Source of the DNA: Bdellovibrionales bacterium
Lineage (GTDB): Bacteria; Bdellovibrionota; Bdellovibrionia; Bdellovibrionales; Bdellovibrionaceae
Assembly: GCA_016713585.1 (NCBI GenBank)
Contig: JADJOV010000008.1
Coordinates: 62,001-126,000 of the forward strand
Length of the DNA stretch: 64,000 nt
Reading direction: 5' to 3'
The notes under the pieces are model-generated. The model saw nothing but the letters and a program-made list of their open reading frames with translations. It ran no database searches and had not been told where the DNA came from. Below, piece after piece: positions 55,724-64,000 of this stretch; positions within the stretch are counted from its first letter, which is position 1, and each line of letters begins with the position of its first letter. Position numbers and translations under genes: made by a program.

Positions 55724-57448
55724 GTGAACCCTCAACTAAAAGAGACTCTGAATTGTCTTGATGCAACATCTTCGACTCAAGATGAGGAAAACTTGGCAAC
55801 ATTGAAAACGACACCAAACACCACCTACCCAATTGCTCTTGTGGAGCATCAAGATCTTGTTATTGTTCAGAAACCTGCAGGAATGAACACTCATCGACCC
55901 GACTCTGACTAACCCGGCTTGGTGGAATTTGTCCAGACCCAACTTGGCTATCCTTTGTATGTTGTTCATCGACTTGACAAGGAGACTTCGGGACTTTTGC
56001 TCTTTTCAAAAACACCTGGCACGGCTGAGACTTTGAGAAATCTTTTTGAAAGTGGAAAAATTCAAAAGGAATACTTGTTTTTAACTGATGCCCGCCTCGC
56101 TCCAGGTGTCCTAACTTTTCAAATTGAATCTGAGATCTTTAAGAACGAAAACGCGAGCGATGATAAACGCAGAAAAGATAAGAAGAGTTTTATTTCTGTT
56201 CGGTCGCCACGCCCAAACTCGAAGACGACCTTTCACAAGCTCAAAGAAGGCACACGATTGACTCTGTGGAAGGCCCTGCCTGCCACTGGGAAACCTCACC
56301 AAATCCGCTTGCATGCTGAGGCTGCCGGAATTCCCATTTTGGGGGACTTAGAACATGGTGGAAGTCCATTTTTTCGAATGTGCCTGCACGCGCACAAACT
56401 TTCGTTTCCAAGTCCTTCTTCTGGACCAAAGGAAGGTCTTGGCGAAACGCAGAATCTCGAATTCGTCTCGCCAACATGGATGCATGAAAATATCATGGAT
56501 TCACCTGAATTCCATCTTCAAGAGGCACTTTGGAAAAGAAAATATTTTCTTCCCCTCGAAAACGCTGACACCGGGCGATGGGTTCACACGGAGAGTTCGC
56601 TCTTTCGTTTGGATCAGTATGGGGATCAGCTGTGGATGGGTTGGTATGGAGATAACTTCCCGGGGCTCACCGCGCCACTCTTCGAACGCCTGAATAGTTT
56701 TTTCCATCGCCCCCTGTGGATACGTCAAATGAAACCACGGGGAAGTGGTTCTGCAATTAAAGAATCTTTTCTTCTAAAGTTTGGTGAGCCAAAACTAATC
56801 TGGACTGCCACAGAGCACGGTCTGCGTTTTGAACTGAGAGCCAACCAAGGCCTTTCCCCAGGACTTTTTTTGGATCAACGAGAAAACCGAGCCTGGGTTC
56901 GAGAACATTCGATGGGTCGGCGGGTTCTGAATCTCTTTGCTTATACAGGAGCCTTCAGCGTGAATGCCTGGGCCGGGCACGCTCACGAAGTCTGCACGGT
57001 TGATGTCAGTAAGCCCTTTGTGGAGTGGGCCAGACACAATTTTCAATTGAATCAGATCATGCCAGAGACCCCTGGTCTTGAATTCTGGGTTCAGGATTGT
57101 TTGTTATTTCTAGGTGGATGCCATAAGCGCAAACGAAAGTTTGATTTAATCATTTGCGATCCACCGACCCTTGGCCGCACCAAAACAAGTACTTTTGATC
57201 TTAAGCGCGACCTGCAGCAGTTGATTAAGCTCTGTTGGGGTCTCCTTGATGAAAATGGAGAAATATTATTTTCCTGCAACTATGAAGGATGGACGAGAGA
57301 CCAACTGAAGGCCCTTATTTTACAATTTTTGGGACCTGACTGCAAAATCCGAGAAGCCCCTGGCAGTCCCCTCGATTTTGAGGTCTCTCCGCATGAATCT
57401 TTGATGAAATCCTTGATCCTGAGTCGCGGGCCATTTAAAACAAAATAA
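55724..57448 (+). CDS. RluA-type pseudouridine synthase fused to an RlmI-like methyltransferase, with in-frame TAA
   Basis: The N-terminal part (IALVEHQDLVIVQKPAGMNTHR) is cut by TAA (55910-55912), after which the same frame continues LVEFVQTQLGYPLYVVHRLD-KETSG, the catalytic RluA motif (H-R-L-D). PHQIRLHAEAAGIPILGDLEHGG completes the synthase domain (to about 190). Residues about 300-575 are a class I SAM methyltransferase of RlmI type: VLNLFAYTGAFSVNAWAGHA, CTVDVSKPFVEWARHNFQLN and LIICDPPTLGRTK. Two rRNA or tRNA base modifications may thus be made by one polypeptide. The TAA most likely replaces a Lys, Gln or Glu codon. Confidence 0.82.
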
Positions 57449-57466
57449 ACAATAACGGAGCCCTTT

Positions 57467-57907
57467 ATGACCTACTCCCCGGAAATCCTTGAAGCCTTTG
57501 ACAATAAGAACCCAAAGTCCATCGCCTGGACGAGCCTTATTTGCACGGAATTCACAACCCTTTGTCCCAAAACCGGCCAACCTGACTTTGCGAAGATCTT
57601 CATTAATTATATTGCAGATCGGCGGATGGTCGAATCAAAGTCTTTTAAACTGTATTTATTTAGCTTTCGAAATCACGGCGATTTTCACGAAGACTGTGTT
57701 CAGATCATCTGCAAGGACCTCTTTCGCTTGATGAAACCTAACTATTTGGAGGTTTTAGGAGAGTTTACCCCGAGAGGAGGCATTTCTATTTTTCCCTTTG
57801 CCAGTGCCTCAAATTCAAAGCCTGAGTTTCAACGCCTCAAGCAGGAACGACTTGTCAACTATGCCCCTGGTAAATATTCAATGAAACTCGAGCGAGTATA
57901 TTGTTAA
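57467..57907 (+). CDS. queF: NADPH-dependent 7-cyano-7-deazaguanine reductase (type I QueF)
   Basis: QueF reduces preQ0 to preQ1 in queuosine synthesis. The 146-residue protein is of the short type I form: EFTTLCPKTGQPDFAK contains the nucleophilic Cys and the substrate-binding Glu/Asp region. SKSFKLYLFSFRNHGDFHED is the QueF motif (E-S-K-S-x-K-x-Y). It ends with an RGGISIFPFA strand. It lies 18 bases after the modification-enzyme fusion, suggesting a small RNA-modification operon. Confidence 0.95.
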   Translation: MTYSPEILEAFDNKNPKSIAWTSLICTEFTTLCPKTGQPDFAKIFINYIADRRMVESKSFKLYLFSFRNHGDFHEDCVQIICKDLFRLMKPNYLEVLGEFTPRGGISIFPFASASNSKPEFQRLKQERLVNYAPGKYSMKLERVYC

Positions 57908-57940
57908 CGTCTCTGATGTCTAGGAGGACCCCTGGGATTT

Positions 57941-59161
57941 TTGATTCGGCAGATCTCTGAAATATTAACTCTCTCTGGTGCTGCGAAGAAAAAAGGTCGC
58001 CATGTCCAGGAAGCTGATTTGGAATTTCTCAAAAACCAGGCCCTTTGGATCAAAAATGGAAAGATTCAATGGCTTGGCCCAGATCGACGAATTCCCAAGG
58101 CTGCGACCAACTCCAAAGAAATTTCGGCCCAAGGAAAGACAGTCCTTCCGGGATTTGTCGAGTGCCATACCCACTCGGTTTTTGCAGGAAGTCGAGCTCA
58201 TGAATTTGAAAAAATATGCCAGGGAATGAGCTACTCGGAGATTTCATCTCAGGGCGGGGGTATCCTTTCGACCCTCCATCCGACTCGTCAAGCCAGCTTT
58301 GCGGAATTAGTTACAAAAACTCAGAAACACGTGGACCTATTTTCCAAACAAGGAGTCACCACTTTAGAAATCAAGTCCGGGTATGGTCTCAACCTTAAGG
58401 ATGAAATAAAATTACTTAAAGTCGCTGGCGCTATGAGTGGACCAAGAATAGTTAGAACCTTTTTGGGAGCCCATGCCAAACCACCGGAATTTGAGAACTT
58501 AGAAGATTATTTGGAAGAACTAGAGAATAAATACCTGGCTTATATAAAAAAAAACAAGCTCGCAGACAGAGTCGATATTTTTTTTGAAAAAGGTTTTTTC
58601 AATGGAGCGCCCGCGGTCAAGTATTTGCGGGCGGCCCGAAAATTAGGGCTGGACCTGGTGATTCATGCTGACCAGTTAAGCTTGTCGGGCGGAAGCGAAG
58701 TCGCAATTTCGCTTGGGGCCCTCAGTGCGGATCATCTAATTCAAGTTCGTGAGCCTGAAATCAACAAACTTGCGAACTCGGAGGTCACCTGCGTCCTACT
58801 ACCAGCAGCAGATCTTTACCTTCGTTGCCCCTACCCACCAGCACGAAAACTTATCGACGCCGGCGCCCGAGTGGCTTTAGCCACCGACTTTAATCCAGGC
58901 AGTAGTCCGACCCAAGACCTCGCCTTGATTGGATTGCTGGCCCGACTTGAGATGAAGATGTCTCTGCCTGAGGTTATCTCAGCCTATACCGTTGGAGCTG
59001 CTCATGCCCTCAATCTTGCGACCAAAGTTGGCAGTCTCGAAGTCGGAAAATATGCTGATTTTTTAATCACAGAAAAATCTTGGACTGATTTGTTTTATTC
59101 TGTCGGCCAAATGGGCCCTTTCGAAGTATACCAGCAAGGGCAAAAATTAAACGACGTGTAA
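57941..59161 (+). CDS. hutI: Imidazolonepropionase
   Basis: HutI opens imidazolone-5-propionate to N-formimino-L-glutamate in histidine breakdown. The 406-residue amidohydrolase has VECHTHSVFAGSRAHEFE (zinc His pair), LEIKSGYGLN, DLVIHADQLSLSGGSE (third His) and ALATDFNPGSSPTQDL (metal Asp). The start is taken as TTG at 57941, 12 bases after AGGAGG; a CTG nearer the ribosome-binding site is possible. No other hut gene is in the window. Confidence 0.95.
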   Translation: MIRQISEILTLSGAAKKKGRHVQEADLEFLKNQALWIKNGKIQWLGPDRRIPKAATNSKEISAQGKTVLPGFVECHTHSVFAGSRAHEFEKICQGMSYSEISSQGGGILSTLHPTRQASFAELVTKTQKHVDLFSKQGVTTLEIKSGYGLNLKDEIKLLKVAGAMSGPRIVRTFLGAHAKPPEFENLEDYLEELENKYLAYIKKNKLADRVDIFFEKGFFNGAPAVKYLRAARKLGLDLVIHADQLSLSGGSEVAISLGALSADHLIQVREPEINKLANSEVTCVLLPAADLYLRCPYPPARKLIDAGARVALATDFNPGSSPTQDLALIGLLARLEMKMSLPEVISAYTVGAAHALNLATKVGSLEVGKYADFLITEKSWTDLFYSVGQMGPFEVYQQGQKLNDV

Positions 59162-59241
59162 TAATTTAAGAATCTTAAATAACCTTTGATTCATCGCCTC
59201 TTTTGCGCCTAGCCTAACGCTATAACCCATGGAGGGGCCCA

Positions 59242-59673
59242 TTGAGATCGACTTACACTAGCTTCACCCATTCGAAGTACTTTAGTCCCGCTTTCAATTC
59301 AGCCATTTTTGATGGCCCCTTAAGGATCTATTTTGCACAATTTCACGAATCCCTGGCTCTAAAAATTTATTTTATGATTCAACAAAATCTCAAGGCTGAG
59401 TTGGCTCAAATCAAAGAGAAAACCAAAAACTCAAAGCAAAATCTTTTGCTAATGATCTATCCCACGGACGAGACATTCATGTTGAGTTTCGAATCTGCAC
59501 CTCCCACACAAAGAATTGCCACTGAAGATTGGGACAATGATCGAGTCATGGGTCTTCGCGGCGCTCTGGAAGATGCTGAACTTGATGGGCTGATCGAAGA
59601 AGTGAGACGTTGTTTCAAAACCTGGCCCACCCTTATCCCCTTTGAACTTGAGATTCAGTCCTGCGGTTTGTAA
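59242..59673 (+). CDS. Conserved-looking cytoplasmic protein of unknown function
   Basis: The 143-residue product has no signal peptide or membrane segment. The middle shows a helix (LALKIYFMIQQNLKAELAQI), a beta strand with LLLMIYPTDETFMLSF, and an acidic C-terminal helix (LEDAELDGLIEEVRRCFKTW). I recognise no family. The TTG start at 59242 follows GGAGGGGCCC; an ATG further in at about 59376 would give a shorter protein. It sits just before the pilin-like gene. Confidence 0.5.
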   Translation: MRSTYTSFTHSKYFSPAFNSAIFDGPLRIYFAQFHESLALKIYFMIQQNLKAELAQIKEKTKNSKQNLLLMIYPTDETFMLSFESAPPTQRIATEDWDNDRVMGLRGALEDAELDGLIEEVRRCFKTWPTLIPFELEIQSCGL

Positions 59674-59681
59674 AATAAATC

Positions 59682-59942
59682 ATGCAAAGATATCTGGGTG
59701 ATAGGACTCGGCGGGCGAATAGTGGACAGATTATAGTTGAATATGTCCTTTTATTGATCATTTCTGTCGCAATTTCAACTTTGTTTATTAAGCAGCTCAC
59801 GAGTCGAGATCCAGACAATGCCGGAGTCTTAACTGCAAAGTGGAAACAAATTTTGACTGAAATAGCTAAAGACAATCCTGATTGCTCTCCAACCTATCGC
59901 AGCACTCGAGGAATTCCTGGTGCCTGCCCACCGCGACCCTAA
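59682..59942 (+). CDS. TadE/Flp-like prepilin-type protein
   Basis: The 86-residue product has a basic N-terminus (RYLGDRTRRANSG) ending in a Gly, followed by QIIVEYVLLLIISVAISTL. This is the class III prepilin layout: cleavage after Gly, a Glu at position 5 of the mature part (Q-I-I-V-E-Y) and a hydrophobic helix. The mature protein would be a small pilin or pseudopilin subunit. The C-terminus has two Cys (CSPTYRS and GACPPRP). No assembly genes are nearby. Confidence 0.6.
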   Translation: MQRYLGDRTRRANSGQIIVEYVLLLIISVAISTLFIKQLTSRDPDNAGVLTAKWKQILTEIAKDNPDCSPTYRSTRGIPGACPPRP

Positions 59943-60000
59943 AGACCTTAGTAATAATCATCGTTAAGGTTTTTCGCCCGATCGTTTTAACAGGCTGTCC

Positions 60001-60855
60001 TTAAAAAAAGACAGAAGACCTTTTCCGAATTTCAAAAAGTACAGCCTCTTGCATTTTTTCTTGGATATCTTCAGCGATCTCATGAACTAAGTCATAATCG
60101 TGAACGGCGTCTTTATCGTAAGGCAAATAAATCGGCTCTAAGAAACAAATCTTCCACTTTGCAGGGAGAGGTATCAAATTCAAAGGAAGAGGCAAAATTG
60201 GGCCCCGCAAAAACTTAGTGAATTTTATCTGGCTTAAGTTAATATGAGTCTCTTCGGCGCCGATCACCACACAGGGAACAATGGGCGCCCCCGTCTCAAG
60301 GGCCATACGAACAAATCCCCGCTTAAACTCTTGAAGCTGATACATCTCAGAGCTGGGCTTAAAATTGCCACTTTCCCCTTCAGGAAACAACACGATCACG
60401 TTCTTGCGCCGAAGTAAATCAATTCCGTTGTCATAGGTGGCCTCAACGAATCCCAGTTTATGGGCAGGAATTGATGTTGTTTCTGTCAAGAACCACAGAT
60501 GATGACTCATAACGCGGGGTATTCGACGGGCCTGCTCGGTGATAATATAATTGATCAAAATTGCATCAAATCCAGAAAATCCAGAGTGATTAGGAGCGAC
60601 GATCACGGCTCCAGTTTTTGGAATATTCCCAATGCCAACCACCTCAAGCCTCAAATACTTTCTAATTATCTCCAAAAAGAAATGAGGTAGAATTTTGTAG
60701 AGCAGTTTTTCAGTTAATTTTTGACTCAAGCTCTGGGGTGGCTTTGTCTCTAATTTCTTCCCTTTTGTTGGCTTTATTGGCTTTATTGGTCTTATTGGCT
60801 TGGATGGTTTCGGTGTTTTGGATAGTGGACTCAGAAATTTCTTGGGTTTTTTCAT
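60001..60855 (-). CDS. Lysophospholipid acyltransferase (PlsC-like)
   Basis: ATG at 60855 follows GGAAG. The product of about 284 residues has a Lys/Pro-rich N-terminal tail (SKTPKPSKPIRPIKPIKP), then the acyltransferase domain. The catalytic motif is VAPNHSGFSGFDAIL, the N-H-S-G-x-x-x-x-D variant. VLFPEGESGNF and the VPCVVIGAEE strand are the other conserved blocks. It should acylate lysophosphatidate or a related lipid at the inner membrane. It is divergent from glpK. Confidence 0.88.
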   Translation of the reverse strand: MKKPKKFLSPLSKTPKPSKPIRPIKPIKPTKGKKLETKPPQSLSQKLTEKLLYKILPHFFLEIIRKYLRLEVVGIGNIPKTGAVIVAPNHSGFSGFDAILINYIITEQARRIPRVMSHHLWFLTETTSIPAHKLGFVEATYDNGIDLLRRKNVIVLFPEGESGNFKPSSEMYQLQEFKRGFVRMALETGAPIVPCVVIGAEETHINLSQIKFTKFLRGPILPLPLNLIPLPAKWKICFLEPIYLPYDKDAVHDYDLVHEIAEDIQEKMQEAVLFEIRKRSSVFF

Positions 60856-60887
60856 AAAATCTTCCATGATCTCTAGAGAGGTTTTTT

Positions 60888-62369
60888 ATGTCATCCTATA
60901 TTATCGCCATTGATCAGGGGACCACAAGCACTCGAGTCTGTATTTTTGACGAAAATGGACACCTGGTCAATCAGGCCCAAAAAGAATTTACACAATTTTT
61001 CCCTAAGCCCGGCTGGGTCGAGCATAATCCCGAAGAGATTTGGCAAACGACACTGACCACCCTTCGCGAAGCAACCAGTAAAATTAACAAACAACAGATT
61101 GTAACAATCGGAATTACCAACCAACGAGAAACAGTACTTGTTTGGGACGCTAAATCCAGCAAACCCATCCATCCAGCAATCGTATGGCAATGTCGACGCA
61201 CTCAAGAGGCCTGCAATAAAATCAGAAAGCGCAAGCTCGATCAGAAAATTTACAAAGAGACAGGCCTGATTGTTGACCCCTATTTTTCAGCCACGAAAAT
61301 TCAATGGATTCTTAAAAATGTCTCTGGAGCGATGGCTCGCGCCAAACAAGGACAACTTCGACTCGGCACAATAGATACGTTTCTCCTCTGGCGACTTTCT
61401 GCTGGCAAAGCCCATGGAACTGATGTCAGTAATGCCTCAAGAACAATGTTGATGAATCTGAAAACAATGTCCTGGAGTCCCAATCTGCTTAAGCTCTTCG
61501 ATGTACCTGAGTCGTTGTTGCCGGAAATTCATTCCAGCAATGCGCTCTTTGGCGTGACCCAGGGTCTTGGCTTTTTGCCTGATGGCATACCGATTCACGG
61601 AATTCTCGGGGATCAGCAAGCCGCTCTCTTTGGACAAATTGCTCATTCACCTGGCGATGCCAAATGCACTTTCGGCACTGGGAGTTTTATCCTCCTCAAT
61701 ACTGGTTCAGAAATTGTATTCTCTCGTCACAAACTGCTCACCACCGTGGCCTGGCAGCTTGAGCACCAAAAGACTATCTATGCCCTCGAAGGTGGAGCCT
61801 TTATTTGTGGGGCGGCAGTTCAGTGGCTCAGAGATGGTCTTGGTTTAATTCAATCCTCTGAGGAAATTGAGTCCCTGGCCAGACAGGTCTCCTCGAGCGA
61901 AGGAGTTGAATTTGTGCCCGCTCTTGTGGGCTTTGGGGCACCAATTTGGAACCCTGAGGCCAGGGGCCTGATTTCGGGTCTAACCCGGGGAACAAATAAG
62001 GCCCATATTGCCTTTGCGACCCTTGAAGCGATGGCCCTTCAAAACGTCGATATTCTCCGAGCGATGGAAAAGGATCTAGAAAAACAAATTCGCCAACTCA
62101 AAGTCGATGGCGGCGCCGCCAAGAACAACCTTCTTATGCAGCTTCAATCTGATTATTTGGGAAGGCCAGTTGACCGACCAGTCGTTTTTGAAACAACTGC
62201 TTTGGGGGCTGCCCTGATGGCGGGCCTGGGAGCTGGAGTCTTTAAAACACCACAGGATCTCAAGAAAAAATGGCTCCTTGATCGCCAATTCGTTCCGCAG
62301 ATCTCAAAACTCCAAAGAGAAAAGCGTCAAAGAAATTGGCAACGAGCTTTGCAGATGGTTCAATTATGA
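60888..62369 (+). CDS. glpK: Glycerol kinase
   Basis: GlpK phosphorylates glycerol with ATP. The 493-residue FGGY kinase carries YIIAIDQGTTSTRV (phosphate loop), the W-V-E-H-x-P-E-E-I-W segment, GILGDQQAALFGQ and the C-terminal VDGGAAKNNLLMQLQSDYLG (adenosine/phosphate). ATG at 60888 follows AGAGAGG. The stop overlaps the next gene's start (ATGA). Neighbouring plsC suggests a glycerolipid link. Confidence 0.97.
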   Translation: MSSYIIAIDQGTTSTRVCIFDENGHLVNQAQKEFTQFFPKPGWVEHNPEEIWQTTLTTLREATSKINKQQIVTIGITNQRETVLVWDAKSSKPIHPAIVWQCRRTQEACNKIRKRKLDQKIYKETGLIVDPYFSATKIQWILKNVSGAMARAKQGQLRLGTIDTFLLWRLSAGKAHGTDVSNASRTMLMNLKTMSWSPNLLKLFDVPESLLPEIHSSNALFGVTQGLGFLPDGIPIHGILGDQQAALFGQIAHSPGDAKCTFGTGSFILLNTGSEIVFSRHKLLTTVAWQLEHQKTIYALEGGAFICGAAVQWLRDGLGLIQSSEEIESLARQVSSSEGVEFVPALVGFGAPIWNPEARGLISGLTRGTNKAHIAFATLEAMALQNVDILRAMEKDLEKQIRQLKVDGGAAKNNLLMQLQSDYLGRPVDRPVVFETTALGAALMAGLGAGVFKTPQDLKKKWLLDRQFVPQISKLQREKRQRNWQRALQMVQL

Positions 62370-63067
62370 GCGATAATGAAATCTTTAAGAAAATCCGACC
62401 TTCCGAAAAAAAAGCAATCTTGGCCTCCCTCATAAAAGATCAAATTGAAATGCTTGCAAAAGGTGAGTCTGAAAGCATTTTTTACTTTTCAGCCCAAAAA
62501 GTACTTACTGATGAAACAATTCTTGTTAAATTGGTCCCTGATTCCCCCCCGATCCTTCATAGCGATCTCATCATTGTCAACTTTAGTTACATGAACGATC
62601 GTTACTTCTTTCAAAGCACTTGGGCCACGGGTCACGAGCCAGGTTCCATTGCTATTGATGTGGGAAGTGAGTTCTTTATACTGCAAAGACGAAAGGCTCC
62701 TCGTCTTGAACTTCCCCCCGAATATGTAAGTCGAATGAATATTTCTTCACACCTAGAAAGAGCTGTTTTTTGTGAAGCCATACTTCATGATTTTGGAACC
62801 GGTGGGTGTCGCCTCATCTACGATAAGTTGACTCCTATTTTCAAAACGGGAGATCTTTTTCGTGGATTTCTGCGCATTGGAAAAAAGAACCCCTTCGAAT
62901 TAAACTGTGAAGTTAGACATACTTTGTTTAAGCCAGAAAAGCCCTCTGTTCCCCAAATTTTTGGTGTCCAATTTGTTTCCCTGTCGAGTATCGACAAAAA
63001 CCGGCTGATGATCGTTTTTATGGATCTCCAGCGAGACCTCTTCACCAAGAAAATTGAAAGTCCTTAG
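62366..63067 (+). CDS. PilZ-like c-di-GMP effector candidate
   Basis: The 233-residue protein has a YcgR-like N-terminal beta domain (about 25-110) and a PilZ-type domain. The R-x-x-x-R element is ILQRRKAPRLELP, and the second motif is LHDFGTGGCRL, where the usual D/N-x-S-x-x-G has Gly in place of Ser. With one altered residue, c-di-GMP binding is likely but not certain. ATG 62366 overlaps the glpK stop. It converges with the DUF4139 gene (26-base overlap). Confidence 0.75.
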   Translation: MSDNEIFKKIRPSEKKAILASLIKDQIEMLAKGESESIFYFSAQKVLTDETILVKLVPDSPPILHSDLIIVNFSYMNDRYFFQSTWATGHEPGSIAIDVGSEFFILQRRKAPRLELPPEYVSRMNISSHLERAVFCEAILHDFGTGGCRLIYDKLTPIFKTGDLFRGFLRIGKKNPFELNCEVRHTLFKPEKPSVPQIFGVQFVSLSSIDKNRLMIVFMDLQRDLFTKKIESP

Positions 63068-64000
63068 GTGTCGTCACGCTGATTCGAGTTTGAACCTGCA
63101 GATTTTTTCTCGAAGGCACGGTGAGGTCCCAGTAAATCCACCCAGGTTTCTTTTCATCCTTCAGGTAGCCCTTGGTCGTCCCCTCGATGAGGGCAACTTC
63201 GAGGGCCTTAATTTCAGAAATTGCGACCTGCTCCCAAACACGAAGCTTTCTCTCGTTAAGGCTATAATTCATCAGGTCTGTGAAAAGAGTCCGAGTGTAG
63301 CTTTTATTGCTGCTCATAAGGCCCTCTTGACTTGTCTCATCCGCGAGAGAATATTTTACCACCAGCTCGTGTTGAATTCCAATGTTCAATGAAATCTCGT
63401 CTCCGAGGGGTGTTTGAGGCAAGAGAGTTTGTCCAACCAGTGATTTTTCTCTATAAATAGATAATGTCCCCTCGGGCAGAGTCCATGAGAAAGGATTTTT
63501 CAGCTTCGCTCGCTTGTAAACATAAGTCATTTGCTTTGGAACAACTTCTAGACTCTCGTGGGGACGGACTTTCCTTTCCCCGACAAAGACCTTAGTCTCG
63601 TCAGTTCCGCTGTTGATCTTTTGCCGACCCGGCAACTTGAAAACAACATTTAGACTCTTATCACCCTCAGAATTCTCGTCAATCATCTCACCCACGCCAA
63701 GCGCGTCCTCTTTTTTTTGAGCGCTGTTAATCACCGTTTTAACTTTATCCACTTTCCGTCCCTCGACATAGGCCACTGATAAAGTCGGAATTTGAGGCCT
63801 CAATTCGGAGCGCTGGTTGCTGAGATGAATTCGTGCATCACTCCAACTCTCACCTGTCCTCTGATGAACCATTGCATACTGCTGGAAAAGTGACTCTTCG
63901 CCGCTTGCTAACAGCCTGAGATCATAGGTGGGTCGCCAACCAACTTCCATCACCAAGTAGGAAACGTCGAGCGTCACATCTGTGGGAGCTTTCGCAATAA
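63042..64000 (-). CDS. DUF4139 (mucoidy-inhibitor MuiA-like) protein, partial
   Basis: The reading frame runs in from beyond the right edge of the window. The visible 319 residues have the DUF4139 start VSYLVMEVGWRPTYDLRLLAS, then TGESWSDARIHLSNQ, the charged middle (KKEDALGVGEMIDEN region), AKLKNPFSWTLPEGTLSIYRE and a final beta-rich part ending PKDFQFSW. DUF4139 proteins (including MuiA) are envelope-associated with unclear biochemistry. The N-terminal coiled-coil half would lie outside this window. Confidence 0.85.
   Translation of the reverse strand, partial: IAKAPTDVTLDVSYLVMEVGWRPTYDLRLLASGEESLFQQYAMVHQRTGESWSDARIHLSNQRSELRPQIPTLSVAYVEGRKVDKVKTVINSAQKKEDALGVGEMIDENSEGDKSLNVVFKLPGRQKINSGTDETKVFVGERKVRPHESLEVVPKQMTYVYKRAKLKNPFSWTLPEGTLSIYREKSLVGQTLLPQTPLGDEISLNIGIQHELVVKYSLADETSQEGLMSSNKSYTRTLFTDLMNYSLNERKLRVWEQVAISEIKALEVALIEGTTKGYLKDEKKPGWIYWDLTVPSRKNLQVQTRISVTTPKDFQFSW

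Noticed and set aside
1..64000. Stop-codon reassignment as explanation for in-frame stops
   Set aside because: All three stop codons (TAA, TAG, TGA) occur as internal stops in different genes and also end intact genes, so no single reassignment fits.
1..64000. CRISPR array
   Set aside because: No regularly spaced direct repeats of 25-40 bases with unique spacers were found, and no cas genes.

Overview
The window looks like chromosomal DNA of a Bdellovibrionota-type bacterium (Bdellovibrio or a relative). This is inferred from the gene content: a rimP-nusA-infB-rbfA-truB-rpsO-pnp-M16 peptidase-dut cluster, many small secreted proteins, outer-membrane barrels and lipoproteins, type I QueF, and a LemA/TPM operon. 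No 16S or other species marker is present, so the assignment is tentative. Most genes are on the minus strand.

Layout. 1-4.5 kb holds a very large surface lipoprotein gene (two-cysteine modules, NHL repeats, beta-helix-like part) broken by many small indels. 4.7-7.2 kb is a histidine kinase/response regulator pair. 7.4-11.7 kb carries envelope proteins, a dolichol-phosphate-mannose-synthase-like glycosyltransferase and a multi-span membrane protein. 11.7-25.2 kb is the core information-processing cluster (dut, M16 peptidase, pnp, rpsO, truB, rbfA, infB, nusA, rimP), then a RimI-like acetyltransferase, a SurA-like protein and a barrel protein.

25.6-33.2 kb is an accessory region. It starts with a tRNA-Leu(CAA) gene interrupted in its D loop by a complete small group I intron. 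It continues through gene remnants (MazG-like, GNAT, GrpB chimera) to a complete diversity-generating retroelement (DGR): reverse transcriptase, template repeat, Avd-like accessory protein and a lipoprotein target whose last 39 codons are the variable repeat. Template and variable repeats are both 124 bp and differ at 22 positions, every one an adenine in the template strand.

33.8-64 kb holds further envelope and housekeeping genes: LOG-family protein, rlmE, a MacAB/TolC-like efflux operon, an ABC-F ATPase, a nucleosidase, a second giant lipoprotein paralogous to the one at the left end, a 1.0 kb insertion sequence with 55-bp inverted repeats, LemA/TPM genes, a pseudouridine synthase-methyltransferase fusion, queF, hutI, an acyltransferase, glpK, a PilZ-like protein and a partial DUF4139 protein.

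A caution runs through the window. At least ten genes, including the normally essential nusA, carry one-base homopolymer indels or single in-frame stop codons while the sequence on both sides stays perfectly conserved in type. This pattern suits uncorrected long-read consensus error (or a strain mixture) better than real decay. I annotate those genes over their full reconstructed extent and mark the lesion.
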